A stretch of 43,058 nt of DNA from CANLBN01 sp047634655 (GTDB lineage: Bacteria > Pseudomonadota > Gammaproteobacteria > Pseudomonadales > Cellvibrionaceae). This document shows positions 7,800 to 17,491 of the stretch, in pieces. The position numbers and the translations under genes are program-made. The notes beneath the pieces were generated by a model. It made no database searches, was not told the DNA's origin, and saw only the letters and a program-made list of their open reading frames with translations. The stretch lies in assembly GCA_047634655.1 (NCBI GenBank), contig JBLIHY010000004.1:1-43058 (forward strand). Direction: 5' to 3'. Position 1 is the stretch's first letter; the number at the start of each line of letters is the position of its first letter.

Positions 7800-9287
7800 C
7801 TAAGTTAACGACTGGTAAATTTTTTCCAACTTCTTTAACGGTTTCTTACCTATCTCGCCGCAGACTTCATGCATGGCGTGGCGTACGCGGGCGCGGCTGA
7901 TATCGGGTCCCAGGAGAACCATGGCATCCATCACCGAAAAAGATGAGGTGGTGCCGGCAATAGCTAAAAACAACGGCGATAAAAAATCTTTTAACTTGAT
8001 TTGCATTGCGTCTGCCAGCGACTTGAGTTCGGAGAAAATGCGATCTCTCTTCCATTCATTCAGGGCCTCTAGACGCCATAGTGAAAATTGCAGGACTTGC
8101 TTTAGCTGATCGTCGTCCAGTTTTAGCGACTGATATTTATCGATTTCTACAGGTAATAATCCGGATGCTAAAAACGCAGAGAGCGGCGCGAAGTCACTCA
8201 GTTTCTCCATTCTTGGAATAGCGTGGGGAAGTATCTTTAGCAGATTTTCAGAATTAAATGCCCACTGTTGCAAACGCTCGGCCACTTGCTCGACGGATAG
8301 CGTTTCACGAATCCATAGACCATTGAGCCAGCTGAGTTTTTCAACGTCAAAGATCGGCCCTCCCAGGGATACCCGTCGAATATCGAAAGCCTCCATCATC
8401 TCATCCAGAGTAAATTTTTCGCGCTCATCGGGCATGGACCAGCCCATGTGTCCGAGATAGTTCAATAATGCCTCTGGCAGAAAGCCCATACGTTCATAGT
8501 AAGCAATACTGGTAGGGTTTTTACGTTTACTGAGCTTGGATTTATCTGGGTTGCGCAGCAAAGGCAGGTGACACAAGACCGGCATATCCCAGCCAAAATA
8601 TTGATAGAGCAATTGATGTTTTGGCGCGGAATTAATCCACTCTTCACCGCGAATCACATGGCTGATGTCCATCAAGTGATCGTCCACCACATTGGCCAGA
8701 TGATAAGTGGGCATGCCATCGGATTTAAGCAGAATTTGTGCGTCAACCTGTCCCCAGTTCAATTCGATAGAACCGCGTAACATATCGTCCACCGGGCATG
8801 GCCCATCTTCTTCGGGAACCATCATACGAATAACCGCGGGCATGCTAGCCGCTTTACGGCTTTCAACTTCTTTATCCGGGAGTTTTAACTCGCTGGGTTT
8901 TAAGGCAGCAAATCCTCCTTGGGTTCGCCGGGCTTCGCGCAGTACCTGCAATTCTTCCGGGGTGCGGTAACAGTAAAAGGCGTGACCACTGACGACCAGC
9001 TGTTCCGCATAGTCGCGGTAAATCGTTGCTCGTTCACTCTGTCGGTAGGGACCGCAAGGGCCGCCTTTGTCCGGGCCCTCGTCCCAATCGAGACCGAGCC
9101 AGCGCAGGCTATCGAATATCGCCTGTTCGGATTCGGCATTTGAACGGGACTGGTCAGTATCCTCAATTCTCAGAATGAACTGCCCTTGGTGCTGGCGAGC
9201 AAAGCAAAGATTGAAGAGAGCGATGTAGGCAGTGCCAACATGAGGAGATCCAGTTGGCGAAGGTGCGATGCGAGTGCGAACGGTCAT
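7800..9287 (-). CDS. gltX: Glutamyl-tRNA synthetase
   Basis: This 495-residue class I aminoacyl-tRNA synthetase charges tRNA-Glu with glutamate. It has the HIGH-type motif PSPTGSPHVGT (H16-T19) and the KMSKS-type loop DKSKLSKRK (K251-R255), plus the family strings FILRIEDTDQSRS and HVIRGEEWINSAPKHQLLY. The length is normal for the gammaproteobacterial enzyme. The start is ATG at 9287, giving the usual MTVRTRIAPSPTG. A TATAAT sequence (9314-9319, minus strand) lies about 30 bases upstream and may be its -10 element, though no good -35 was seen. Confidence 0.97.
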   Translation of the reverse strand: MTVRTRIAPSPTGSPHVGTAYIALFNLCFARQHQGQFILRIEDTDQSRSNAESEQAIFDSLRWLGLDWDEGPDKGGPCGPYRQSERATIYRDYAEQLVVSGHAFYCYRTPEELQVLREARRTQGGFAALKPSELKLPDKEVESRKAASMPAVIRMMVPEEDGPCPVDDMLRGSIELNWGQVDAQILLKSDGMPTYHLANVVDDHLMDISHVIRGEEWINSAPKHQLLYQYFGWDMPVLCHLPLLRNPDKSKLSKRKNPTSIAYYERMGFLPEALLNYLGHMGWSMPDEREKFTLDEMMEAFDIRRVSLGGPIFDVEKLSWLNGLWIRETLSVEQVAERLQQWAFNSENLLKILPHAIPRMEKLSDFAPLSAFLASGLLPVEIDKYQSLKLDDDQLKQVLQFSLWRLEALNEWKRDRIFSELKSLADAMQIKLKDFLSPLFLAIAGTTSSFSVMDAMVLLGPDISRARVRHAMHEVCGEIGKKPLKKLEKIYQSLT

Positions 9288-9348
9288 AAACTAATCTAAT
9301 TTTAAAAGCGCGAATTATAATGCTTCTTTTGCAGAAGCCACGACTATA

Positions 9349-10197
9349 TCAGTGATCTTTTTTACGGTTTTCCGATGAGTCTGCCGCATTTGAATGGGCA
9401 GTCACCGCTTTTTCACCGACAGTAGCGCCGGTGAGTTCTAACTGAAATACTTTTTTACCTTCTTCGTATTGCACAATGCGAGTTAGCAGATAGTGCCAAT
9501 CGGAGGCCATCCACAGATAAGTCAGACGATCTTTATGCTCGCGAATGATCTCGACCTTGGTGGTTTTCAAGAGGCCGATGGGAGTATCGATAATCTCTTG
9601 ATCGACAATCTTGAAATAGTAGGGTTTTATACGATCTTTATCGGCAATCTGATAGCTTAAGTTATCCCGTTGCCTCAGTAGATCGTATTGCAACTGTAAT
9701 TGAAAGCTGAGAGTGTCTAGCGCCTTTAGCGGGTTTGGTAGCTCGGTTTGCCGTTTTTTATAGGAACTGAGAATAGTATTTTTGTCGGCATTAAAAGTCA
9801 GGCTGCGCGCGCTTTGACGGCCAATAATATTACTTTGATAACTGAAACGCAGAGGTTGAATGCGATCATTCTCCCAGATAAATCGCGAGTTTTCACTAAT
9901 GCTGGCGATTAAAGACTCCGCTGCAAGGCTCAGTTCAGCCTGATTATTCTCCAGGGGTTGGAATACTCGTGTGGCCTTTAAGGAAAAGCCTTTGATCGTG
10001 GCATCGTAATTTGCGGTAAAAAACGGCAATGGGTCGGCCCAACCGGCATGAACGCAACTGAAGTTGAAGGTGACTGCCAGCAGAAAATACCTTATCCCGA
10101 GCGTTAAAGGCAGCCTGTTGTTGTTAATTGCTCGCGTGTTATTAATCGCTCGCGGCTGCCGCGATTCGTTGGTGCTATTTCCCGACATTCCGACCAC
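9349..10197 (-). CDS. DUF3108 periplasmic protein
   Basis: This 282-residue protein has a hydrophobic export signal near residues 30-52, followed by a DUF3108-type domain: FFTANYDATIKGFSLKATRVF, IGRQSARSLTFNADK, LDTLSFQLQLQYDLL and TKVEIIREHKDRLTYLWMA. The function is unknown; the family is periplasmic and beta-rich. It overlaps the 3' end of purN by 23 bases, and the purM-purN-DUF3108 order is common in Pseudomonas-like genomes, so it is likely translated from the pur message. A later Met (MSGNSTNE, 10188) is an equally possible start. A short hairpin, GCTTC-GAAGC type, lies just downstream at about 9322-9338. Confidence 0.85.
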   Translation of the reverse strand: MVGMSGNSTNESRQPRAINNTRAINNNRLPLTLGIRYFLLAVTFNFSCVHAGWADPLPFFTANYDATIKGFSLKATRVFQPLENNQAELSLAAESLIASISENSRFIWENDRIQPLRFSYQSNIIGRQSARSLTFNADKNTILSSYKKRQTELPNPLKALDTLSFQLQLQYDLLRQRDNLSYQIADKDRIKPYYFKIVDQEIIDTPIGLLKTTKVEIIREHKDRLTYLWMASDWHYLLTRIVQYEEGKKVFQLELTGATVGEKAVTAHSNAADSSENRKKDH

Positions 10198-10861
10198 TCA
10201 TACGGTGATTCTCTGAATCAATTCGATAACCAAAGGGCAGTAAAGGTTCCCCGTCCAAAAGTGCGCAATTTTCCGCCATCGATAGCCGTCGTTCAGCAAA
10301 CCAGTTCGCCGCCATTGGATAGATGACGTGTTCCTGAGCCAACACACGTTTAGCCAGCGCAGTCTCTGTATCGCCGGGGAGCACCGGGACACTTGCTTGA
10401 ACGATAGGCGGTCCGCCATCCAGAGCTTCCGTGACAAAGTGTACGGTAGCTCCGTGAACGCTGTCTCCCGCGGCCAATGCCCGTCTATGCGTATGCAGAC
10501 CCGGATACTTGGGCAGTAGCGAGGGGTGGATGTTCAGCATTCGCCCGCGATAATGGCGAACAAACGCCGGTGTCAGAATACGCATAAACCCCGCTAGTAA
10601 CACCAAATTTGGCTGAAAAAGATCAATGTGTTTCCTCAATTCGCGTTCAAACTGACTTCGATCCGCATACTCTGTGTGTTCGATGACCTGTGTCGGTACT
10701 CCCACTTCGCGTGCGCGTTGCAACCCGTAAGCATTGGCTTTGTTGCTGATGACTGCTTTGATGGCGATATTAAGTGTACCGCTTTGTTGGGCGTCAATTA
10801 GCGTCTGTAAATTGGAGCCACTCCCTGAAATCAGCACCACGGTGGCGCAAGGTGCGGACAT
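10175..10861 (-). CDS. purN: Phosphoribosylglycinamide formyltransferase
   Basis: This 228-residue enzyme transfers a formyl group from 10-formyl-tetrahydrofolate to GAR in purine synthesis. It has the phosphate loop LISGSGSNLQTL (10-21) and the catalytic triad N110 and H112 (MLNIHPSLLPKYPG) with D148 (TEALDGG). It overlaps the purM stop by one base (TAATG), so translation is coupled. The C-terminal tail is slightly longer than in E. coli. Confidence 0.97.
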   Translation of the reverse strand: MSAPCATVVLISGSGSNLQTLIDAQQSGTLNIAIKAVISNKANAYGLQRAREVGVPTQVIEHTEYADRSQFERELRKHIDLFQPNLVLLAGFMRILTPAFVRHYRGRMLNIHPSLLPKYPGLHTHRRALAAGDSVHGATVHFVTEALDGGPPIVQASVPVLPGDTETALAKRVLAQEHVIYPMAANWFAERRLSMAENCALLDGEPLLPFGYRIDSENHRMSGRNVGK

Positions 10862-11940
10862 TAGTGGGAGCCATCCAGTATCACGGTTTTATCGGAACTG
10901 GCGCTGACGTGGCCAATGACCCAGGCTTCTTCACCGCAGGTCTCGAGAGTATCCAAAGCGGCCTGCCGGTGTTCGGGACTGACACAGATAACCATGCCGA
11001 CACCGCAATTAAAGGTGCGGTACATCTCTCTGGTTTTTATATTGCCTTGAGCTTGTAGCCACTGAAACAGTTCGGGTATTTGCCAGCTCTGGGTATCAAT
11101 CACCGCTGCACTGCTTTCTGGCAGAACTCGGGGAATGTTTTCCAACAAGCCACCGCCGGTAATATGGGAAATTGCATGGACAGGCAGAACTTCCATCAAT
11201 CGCAACAGAGATTTGACGTAAATTCGAGTGGGTGCCAGCAATGCCTGAGCCAGCGTTGTACTACCCATAGATTGTTGTAGGTCGACCTGGTTCGTTTCCA
11301 GTATTTTATGAATTAATGAATAACCGTTGGAGTGCGCACCGCTGGAGGCGAGCGCAATAAGGCAATCGCCCTCGGCCACTTTGCTGCCGTCGATAATTTT
11401 TGATTTTTCGACAACGCCGACACAAAATCCCGCTAAATCGTAATCTTCCCCCTGATACATGCCGGGCATTTCCGCGGTTTCTCCGCCGACTAGGGCGCAG
11501 CCTGCCTGCTCACATCCCGCGCCGATACCCTCGACGACATTAGCCGCTATTTCGACATTTAATTTTCCAGTCGCGTAGTAATCCAGAAAAAAAAGTGGCT
11601 CGCCGCCGCAGACCACCAAATCGTTGACACACATGGCGACCAAGTCGATACCGATAGTTTCATGTTGGTCGAGTGCTATCGCCAACCGCAGCTTAGTGCC
11701 CACACCATCGGTTGCAGAAACTAAAACTGGCTCTCGGTAGTTGGATGGCAATTGACAGAGCGCGCCAAAGCCGCCGAGGCCGGATAGTACCTCGGGCCGA
11801 CGCGTGCGTTTTGCCACACCCTTGATACGTTCGACTAGCGCGTTACCGGCATCGATATCGACGCCCGCATCTTTGTAGCTTAGGGAGCTGTTGGAAGCTG
11901 TTGGATTGGGAGTTTTGGGAAAATCGGAACGGTCGCTCAT
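10861..11940 (-). CDS. purM: Phosphoribosylformylglycinamidine cyclo-ligase
   Basis: This 359-residue AIR synthetase closes the imidazole ring in purine synthesis using ATP. Clear family strings are SYKDAGVDIDAGNALV, VLVSATDGVGTKLRLA, HETIGIDLVAMCVNDL, GGEPLFFLDYYATG, LVGGETAEMPGMY and HITGGGLLENIPRVLP. The N-terminus has about 15 extra residues before the usual start (SDFPKTPNPTASNSS), so a later start is possible. It heads the purM-purN-DUF3108 operon. The 440 bases upstream hold no gene. Confidence 0.97.
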   Translation of the reverse strand: MSDRSDFPKTPNPTASNSSLSYKDAGVDIDAGNALVERIKGVAKRTRRPEVLSGLGGFGALCQLPSNYREPVLVSATDGVGTKLRLAIALDQHETIGIDLVAMCVNDLVVCGGEPLFFLDYYATGKLNVEIAANVVEGIGAGCEQAGCALVGGETAEMPGMYQGEDYDLAGFCVGVVEKSKIIDGSKVAEGDCLIALASSGAHSNGYSLIHKILETNQVDLQQSMGSTTLAQALLAPTRIYVKSLLRLMEVLPVHAISHITGGGLLENIPRVLPESSAAVIDTQSWQIPELFQWLQAQGNIKTREMYRTFNCGVGMVICVSPEHRQAALDTLETCGEEAWVIGHVSASSDKTVILDGSH

Positions 11941-12382
11941 AGCGTTTTAGGATGCACAAAATTGGAGCCGGCCATTGTAGCAGTTAGCTTTTTTATCTGA
12001 CAGTTGCTTGCTGTATTGGAAATGGATTGAGCGGAGTTCGGTAGATATTTCGATTCATCGAAGGAGTAAGCACTTCTTGCTGTGGATCGTGTTTTTCAGA
12101 GATAAGAGTGGGAACTCAATCTGCCCGAGATGGACTACAGCAGCGTGCCTTGAAGCGCAACACAGTGATTCTATGTGTTTACCCATTACTGGATCGAAAC
12201 TTTTTACTGAGCGCGTGCGCGGGCTCTAAGAGATGGTTGCCAAACAGTGATGGGTCTTAAACTTGGAACATGAGATGCTCACCTGAAAATTGGACTCTCA
12301 AGTACCTAGCAGTGCGAGTGGTTTTAAGAATGCTCCGATCTATTCATCCATGAATTAATCAGAGATTTTTTAAATCGGTGCG
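11941..12382. other. Intergenic region, no gene seen
   Basis: About 440 bases lie between divergent purM and the 3' end of the glutathione peroxidase gene. A 73-codon open frame at 12008-12229 has no recognisable motif or good ribosome binding site. The purM promoter must lie at the left end. No strong hairpin or repeat was found. Confidence 0.6.
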
Positions 12383-12940
12383 TTAATTGCTAATCAAGGT
12401 TTCGATTGCCTGGGTGAGTATTTTTGAATCCGGTTCGACTCTCGAACCAAAATATTGTACTGAGCTGCCGTCGGCACTAATAAGGTACTTACCAAAATTC
12501 CATTGCGGAACTTGAGATTTTTCAGCCAAAGCTTGAAAGAGTGGGTGCGCCTCCTGACCTTTGACATGAATTGGCGCGGCCATGGTGAAACTGACGCCGT
12601 AATTTACGAAGCAGATCTTGGCAGTTTTGGCTTCATCCTTGGCCTCTTGGCGAAAATCGTTACTGGGAAAGCCGATGACCTGTAAGCCCTGGTTTTCGTA
12701 GTTTTTATGAACGGTCTCTAAAGCTTTAAATTGGTAAGTGAAGCCACAGTGGCTGGCGGTGTTGACGATCAGCATCGGTTTATTATCCGCTAATGCGCAT
12801 AAATTTAAGGTTTCACCAGAGTGTAGCTTGCGAAAATCTTGATTCATCCATTCGGGGCAGCTGGCGCGGGCGGTTAGCGAAAAGCCAGATAAAAGTGCTG
12901 AGATGAAAACTAGGGTGAATATTAGCGTGGACTTTTTCAT
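12383..12940 (-). CDS. Exported glutathione peroxidase family protein
   Basis: This 185-residue thiol peroxidase has a signal peptide (MKKSTLIFTLVFISALLSGF, cleavage near ARAS), so it acts in the periplasm. The peroxidatic Cys is C65 in NTASHCGFTYQF. The second motif is FPSNDFRQEA, where the family usually has FPCNQF(G)xQEP, so a Gln (Q98) is near but shifted in context. The Trp-Asn motif is WNFGKYLI (W147, N148). Most bacterial members use thioredoxin rather than glutathione. It is a single gene with no operon partner. Confidence 0.9.
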   Translation of the reverse strand: MKKSTLIFTLVFISALLSGFSLTARASCPEWMNQDFRKLHSGETLNLCALADNKPMLIVNTASHCGFTYQFKALETVHKNYENQGLQVIGFPSNDFRQEAKDEAKTAKICFVNYGVSFTMAAPIHVKGQEAHPLFQALAEKSQVPQWNFGKYLISADGSSVQYFGSRVEPDSKILTQAIETLISN

Positions 12941-13010
12941 GGGCGGGTGCTCCCTATTCGGTGTCTACTAACAAGCTATTTGCTGCTTACTCATGAGGCG
13001 ACTGTGCAAA

Positions 13011-13076
13011 GCATCCCGAGACCTCAAATCTTTAGAGGTAGGAGACAAGGCTTATGTCATCCTGGCTCTGGCTACT
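13011..13076 (+). repeat. Dispersed intergenic repeat, copy B (short)
   Basis: GCATCCCGAGACCTCAAATC, followed by AGAGGTAGGAG and AAGGCTTATGTCATCCTGGC, aligns with the core of copies at 6604 and 26853. The distal half is hard to align, so this copy is either shorter or more diverged. It lies between the glutathione peroxidase and rluB genes, a 365-base gap in which I see no gene. Confidence 0.55.
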
Positions 13077-13305
13077 CATCTTAGCTTCTATTCCTTCAGG
13101 GGATGCCAGGCTGTACCGCGAACGCGTCACGACATATTTGTAGTTTCAAGGTGTTTTTTTATCTTTACTCGATAACTACTGTTACGTGAATACAGCGTTG
13201 CTGGTTTTTGTTTGAGTCGCCGTTAACTGGTTACCCGTTTTATCGGGTTATAGTTTATTGCCAAGACCGTGCTGATCCAGTGCAATTGGCTGGGGCCATC
13301 TCGGT

Positions 13306-14178
13306 TCACTTGTTCTTGCGCAACGATGTAGCCCGCAACTTTTTCTGATGACGCTCTCTGATTGTTTTCTGCTCTCGAGTCAACTTTTTATTTTTTAGTG
13401 GAGCCTCTATGCTCGCCGTGACGCATAACTCCCCTATTTCGCGATCGTCCAGCTCGATCCACTGTCCCGCGCGAACGTGGGAGGGTATAAAAAGATTGCC
13501 AAAGCGAACGCGTTTCAGTCGGCTTACTTGCACGCCTTGAGATTCCCAAAGTCGCCTGACTTCTCGATTGCGACCCTCCATCACTACACAGTAAAACCAG
13601 TGATTGCTACCGCTGCTGTCGCCATCGACATCGACAATGTCGGTAAAGCGGGCTACGCTTTCTCCCAGTAATATGCCCTTGCGTAGCTGAGCCTTCATGG
13701 TGTCATTAACATCGCCGCGTATGCGCACTAAATACTCGCGATCAATCCCCGACGATGGATGCATTAAGCGGTTGGCTAATTCGCCGTCATTGGTAAAAAG
13801 AAGTAGGCCACTGGTGTTGAAATCGAGCCGGCCAACGGCTATCCATCTACCCATTTTTAAGTGGGGCAGACTCTCAAACACCGTTTTTCTTCCCTCTGGA
13901 TCGGAACGAGAACAGATTTCTTTTTCCGGTTTGTTGTAGAGTAATACTTGCAGTCTCTCTTTTTCGAGGACATCCATGCGAATTTTTTTACGGTCCAATT
14001 CAACGCGGTCTTTGAGCTCAATGCGATCGCCTAAGTGAGCGATGCGTCCATTGACGGTAACTCGACCTTGCTTGATGACCTGTTCCAGTTCGCGCCGTGA
14101 GCCGTAACCGGCACGCGCGAGTACTTTCTGGATTTTCTCGCCCTGAGGCGAGCTTTTGGGTGAATCGCTTTTAATCAT
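13306..14178 (-). CDS. rluB: 23S rRNA pseudouridine(2605) synthase
   Basis: This 290-residue protein has an S4 RNA-binding domain (residues about 16-63: KIQKVLARAGYGSRRELEQ and GRVTVNGRIA), then a RsuA/RluB-type synthase with catalytic D119 in AVGRLDFNTSGLLLFTNDG and the EGRNREVRRLWESQG motif. The basic C-terminal tail (KNKKLTREQKTIRERHQKK) fits RluB. It follows scpB by 25 bases; scpA-scpB-rluB is a common arrangement and probably one operon. Confidence 0.95.
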   Translation of the reverse strand: MIKSDSPKSSPQGEKIQKVLARAGYGSRRELEQVIKQGRVTVNGRIAHLGDRIELKDRVELDRKKIRMDVLEKERLQVLLYNKPEKEICSRSDPEGRKTVFESLPHLKMGRWIAVGRLDFNTSGLLLFTNDGELANRLMHPSSGIDREYLVRIRGDVNDTMKAQLRKGILLGESVARFTDIVDVDGDSSGSNHWFYCVVMEGRNREVRRLWESQGVQVSRLKRVRFGNLFIPSHVRAGQWIELDDREIGELCVTASIEAPLKNKKLTREQKTIRERHQKKLRATSLRKNK

Positions 14179-14203
14179 GATGTGAGTGAGGAGTAGGTTT
14201 CAT

Positions 14204-14962
14204 TTATGGGTTGGTTTTTAATAAGGCGCTATCCGGAACGATTTTTTCGTCCTGGGTTATCCCGCCTTCGCTTATTATCTCGAGCTGTGTAGTTTCGACA
14301 CTATTTTGGGCGAATATATCGCCGCTAGGGTTTTTTTTCGACTCGCGGTGATCTCGTTGCTTATCGCGACCCCCATCTCCTGTGGGTGCTGGCCCTAGCT
14401 GTAGATCTTCTGATTCGCTGTTATCCAGTTCTTTCAAGGGGGGCAGCTGCTCTAAATTCTGTAAATTGAAGTAGTCCAGAAATGATCTTGTGGTCGCGTA
14501 CAGTGAAGGACGGCCGGGAACGTCGCGCTGACCGACGACCTTTATCCACTCTCGCTCGGCCAGTGTTTTGATAATGGCGGAGCTAACCGAAACACCGCGA
14601 ATATCTTCAATATCACCGCGAGTGACTGGCTGGCGATAGGCAATAATCGCAAGGGTTTCTAATAGGGCGCGAGAGTAGCGCGGAGGCTTTTCCTGCCACA
14701 GTCGATTGACCCATCGGGCCATGTTTTCTCGAATTTGAAAACGCCAACCGGTGCTGACTTGTTTTAATTCAAAACCGCGTCCTTCGCAGGATTGCGCCAG
14801 TTGTTCTAATACTTCCAAAATTGCCGCCTTTTCAGGAAGTTGTTGTTCTCCCGGGCCCAGGTGGTCCTCTGCGAAGAGAGACTGGAGCTTGTCGACACTC
14901 AGTGGCTGGCTATAAGCCAACATGGCGGCTTCGATAATGCGCTGTATATCTTTGGATTCCAT
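14204..14962 (-). CDS. scpB: Segregation and condensation protein B
   Basis: This 252-residue winged-helix protein is the kleisin partner subunit of the SMC-ScpAB condensin. Family strings are IEAAMLAYSQPLSVDKLQSLF, SRALLETLAIIAYRQPVTRGDIEDIRGVSVSS and LAEREWIKVVGQRDVPGRPSLYATT. The last 60 residues are low-complexity and charged, as often seen in this clade. It lies 20 bases after scpA and before rluB. Confidence 0.95.
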   Translation of the reverse strand: MESKDIQRIIEAAMLAYSQPLSVDKLQSLFAEDHLGPGEQQLPEKAAILEVLEQLAQSCEGRGFELKQVSTGWRFQIRENMARWVNRLWQEKPPRYSRALLETLAIIAYRQPVTRGDIEDIRGVSVSSAIIKTLAEREWIKVVGQRDVPGRPSLYATTRSFLDYFNLQNLEQLPPLKELDNSESEDLQLGPAPTGDGGRDKQRDHRESKKNPSGDIFAQNSVETTQLEIISEGGITQDEKIVPDSALLKTNP

Positions 14963-14982
14963 ATAACTTTACGACGACTGTG

Positions 14983-15855
14983 CTATTCGGAGCAGGATTT
15001 AATGTGAATAGGCCCAAAAGGTTCGCTCTGTACCATGTTAATCAGCGATTCTTTTACCAGCTCCATTACGGCCAAGAAAGTCACGATAACACCCATGCGG
15101 CCCTCTTTGAATCTGAATAGACTAATAAAAGGCACAAAGGTTTTTTTCTGGTTCAGTGTCTCCAATATTTGGGTCATACGCTCGCGAGTGGAGAGTTGCT
15201 CCCTTTGTACGCGGTGCTTTTCGAACATATCCGCGCGCTTTAGGATCTCCGATAGAGCGAGCAGAATTTCCTTTAGTTCTAAGTCTGGCTCGGGGCGTGA
15301 CAGTTGTTGGTCCGGTGTGTGAACGCAGGCCTCGTGGATGTTGCGATGCAAGCGGGGCATGGCATCTATGTCCTCTGCAGCCTGCTTGAAGCGTTCATAA
15401 TCCTGTATGCGGCGCATTAAAGCGACGCGTGGATCCTCCTCGTCATCGTCGTTTTCCTCGCGTCGCGGCAGCAGCATACGGGATTTGATTTCTGTCAACA
15501 TGGCCGCCATTACCAGGTATTCGGCGGCCAGCTCAAATTGCATGGCATCCATCATTTCCACATAGATAACGTACTGGTGCGTAACTTCTGCCACGTTGAT
15601 GTTCAAGATGTCTAGATTTTGTCGGCGAATCAAATACAACAGAAGGTCCAGAGGTCCTTCAAAGGCTTCGAGGATTACCTTGAGGGAATCGGGAGGGATG
15701 TAAAGATCCTTCGGCAGTTCCGTTAGAGCTTGCCCATATATCAGTGCGAGAGGAGTTTTTCCTTGTGCCGGCTTTCCTGCCGACTCCTCGCCGGCATGTT
15801 CAGTAGTCGTTGGAACTACTTTGGCATGGTCGCTGATAGCGGTGGATTCAATCAT
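14983..15855 (-). CDS. scpA: Segregation and condensation protein A
   Basis: The kleisin subunit bridges SMC heads. Motifs: FEGPLDLLLYLIRRQNLDILNINVAEVTHQY, then EYLVMAAMLTEIKSRMLLPR and, at the C-terminal winged helix, FKEGRMGVIVTFLAVMELVKE. The open frame continues up to a GTG at 15960, but that start has no ribosome binding site and the added 35 residues are not family-like, so I prefer the ATG at 15855 (MIESTAISDHAK). It is first in the scpA-scpB-rluB operon. Confidence 0.93.
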   Translation of the reverse strand: MIESTAISDHAKVVPTTTEHAGEESAGKPAQGKTPLALIYGQALTELPKDLYIPPDSLKVILEAFEGPLDLLLYLIRRQNLDILNINVAEVTHQYVIYVEMMDAMQFELAAEYLVMAAMLTEIKSRMLLPRREENDDDEEDPRVALMRRIQDYERFKQAAEDIDAMPRLHRNIHEACVHTPDQQLSRPEPDLELKEILLALSEILKRADMFEKHRVQREQLSTRERMTQILETLNQKKTFVPFISLFRFKEGRMGVIVTFLAVMELVKESLINMVQSEPFGPIHIKSCSE

Positions 15856-16179
15856 GATTTCATTACTTAGCCAAGTGATTATCGGTAACGCGGGCAGCTG
15901 TGTGTGGTCTACCTTTATCCATGTATATTCCTGGCACGTTGGCGTGTATTGATGACCCACAGTTAATTGGCTTAGTCGACACGCGAGCCACGAAGAGATA
16001 ACCGTGGGACCGCGTCTCGCGCTGAATACCTTTACGGCGACCCTGATTAGAACACTTGGGTCGCGCTGTAGCCTGATAAAGGAAATTAGTGGAGGGCGCT
16101 GCCCCAGCTCGCCTTAGTTTCGGACTTAATTAAGGATGTGTCTGCCGATTCAATACGGTTACACAACACCCATAAAATG

Positions 16180-17421
16180 TTAATCCCAGTTAAGTGCGCC
16201 ACCAGTCTGGTATTCAATCACCCGGGTTTCAAAGAAGTTTTTTTCCTTGCGTAAGTCCATAATTTCACTCATCCATGGGAAAGGATTTTTCACGCCCGGA
16301 TATTGTTCGCTCAGTCCCAGCTGCGCCAAACGACGGTTGGCAATAAATTGCAAGTAGGTTTCCATCATGGCGGCGTTCATGCCCAGAACTCCGCGAGGCA
16401 TAGTATCGCGGGCATAGGCAATTTCCAGCTCGGTTCCCTCGAGAATCATTTGGATCACTTCTTCTTGAAATTCAGCAGACCACAAGTGGGGATTTTCAAG
16501 TTTGATCTGATTGATGACATCAATACCAAAGTTTAAATGCATGGATTCATCGCGCAGAATGTACTGGAACTGTTCGGCGACCCCAGTCATTTTGTTGCGG
16601 CGACCCATGGATAAAATCTGAGTGAAACCGCAGTAAAAGAAAATACCTTCTGTTACGGCGTAAAAACCCACTAAGTTACGCAATAGCTCTTGATCGGCTT
16701 CCGGAGTGCCGGTTTGGAAAGTGGGATCCGACAGTCCCTGTGTGTGTGCAATGCTCCAGGCGGCCTTGTTGGCAACAGAGGCGACTTCGCGATACATATT
16801 GAACACTTCGCCTTCATCCATCCCCAGGGATTCAATACAGTATTGATAGGCATGGGTGTGAATCGCTTCTTCGAATGCCTGGCGCAAAATATATTGGCGG
16901 CACTCCGGATTGGTAATCAGGCGATAAACGGCGAGCACCAGATTGTTGGCCACCAAAGAGTCAGCCGTTGAGAAGTAGCCGAGAGAGCGCATGACGATTC
17001 GGCGTTCATCTTCTGTCAATCCGTCTTTACTTTTCCACAGGGAAATATCTGTTGTCATATTCACTTCCTGTGGCATCCAGTGATTGGCGCAACCGTCTAT
17101 ATACTTCTGCCAGGCCCAATCGTACTTGAAGGGCACTAGTTGGTTTAAATCGGCGCGACAATTAATCATTGCCTTTTGGTCCACCTGCACTCGGCTGGCG
17201 CCCATTTCTAAATCCTGGACACCAAGGGCCTTATCGATTTGGCTGATGGCGTCCTTGGCGTGGGCGATAGCATCCTTGGTCCCAGTGTCCTCGTCTGCAG
17301 ATGCTTCACCAGTATTGTGAGTTGTCGTTGGGTTTTTTTTAATATCCCGACCCTCGATAGATGTATTGGCAGTTTTGACGGGTTTTTCTATCGTATTGTC
17401 GTACTGATCCCAATTTAGCAT
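16180..17421 (-). CDS. nrdB: Ribonucleotide reductase class Ia, beta subunit
   Basis: This 413-residue diiron tyrosyl-radical subunit makes deoxyribonucleotides with NrdA. The iron ligands are visible: Asp in GYFSTADSLV, the EEAIHTHAYQY motif (two ligands plus the radical Tyr four residues after the first His), Glu in AVTEGIFFYCG and the RDESMHLNFG pair. The N-terminal 80 residues are a charged, family-poor extension typical of Pseudomonas-like NrdB. It lies 70 bases after nrdA and is surely co-transcribed. Confidence 0.97.
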   Translation of the reverse strand: MLNWDQYDNTIEKPVKTANTSIEGRDIKKNPTTTHNTGEASADEDTGTKDAIAHAKDAISQIDKALGVQDLEMGASRVQVDQKAMINCRADLNQLVPFKYDWAWQKYIDGCANHWMPQEVNMTTDISLWKSKDGLTEDERRIVMRSLGYFSTADSLVANNLVLAVYRLITNPECRQYILRQAFEEAIHTHAYQYCIESLGMDEGEVFNMYREVASVANKAAWSIAHTQGLSDPTFQTGTPEADQELLRNLVGFYAVTEGIFFYCGFTQILSMGRRNKMTGVAEQFQYILRDESMHLNFGIDVINQIKLENPHLWSAEFQEEVIQMILEGTELEIAYARDTMPRGVLGMNAAMMETYLQFIANRRLAQLGLSEQYPGVKNPFPWMSEIMDLRKEKNFFETRVIEYQTGGALNWD

Positions 17422-17491
17422 GGTGCTTTTCCTTTACGTATCGTCGTGTTGTTTATCAACGTTCAGCTTGTCTTTTAATCAGTCGTTGCCG

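Noticed and set aside
9322..9338. Hairpin GCTTCT-AGAAGC as terminator between DUF3108 and gltX
   Set aside because: Only a six-base stem, with no T-run on the minus strand; not called as a terminator.
12008..12229. 73-codon open frame upstream of purM
   Set aside because: No motif, no convincing ribosome binding site, unusual composition; likely chance.
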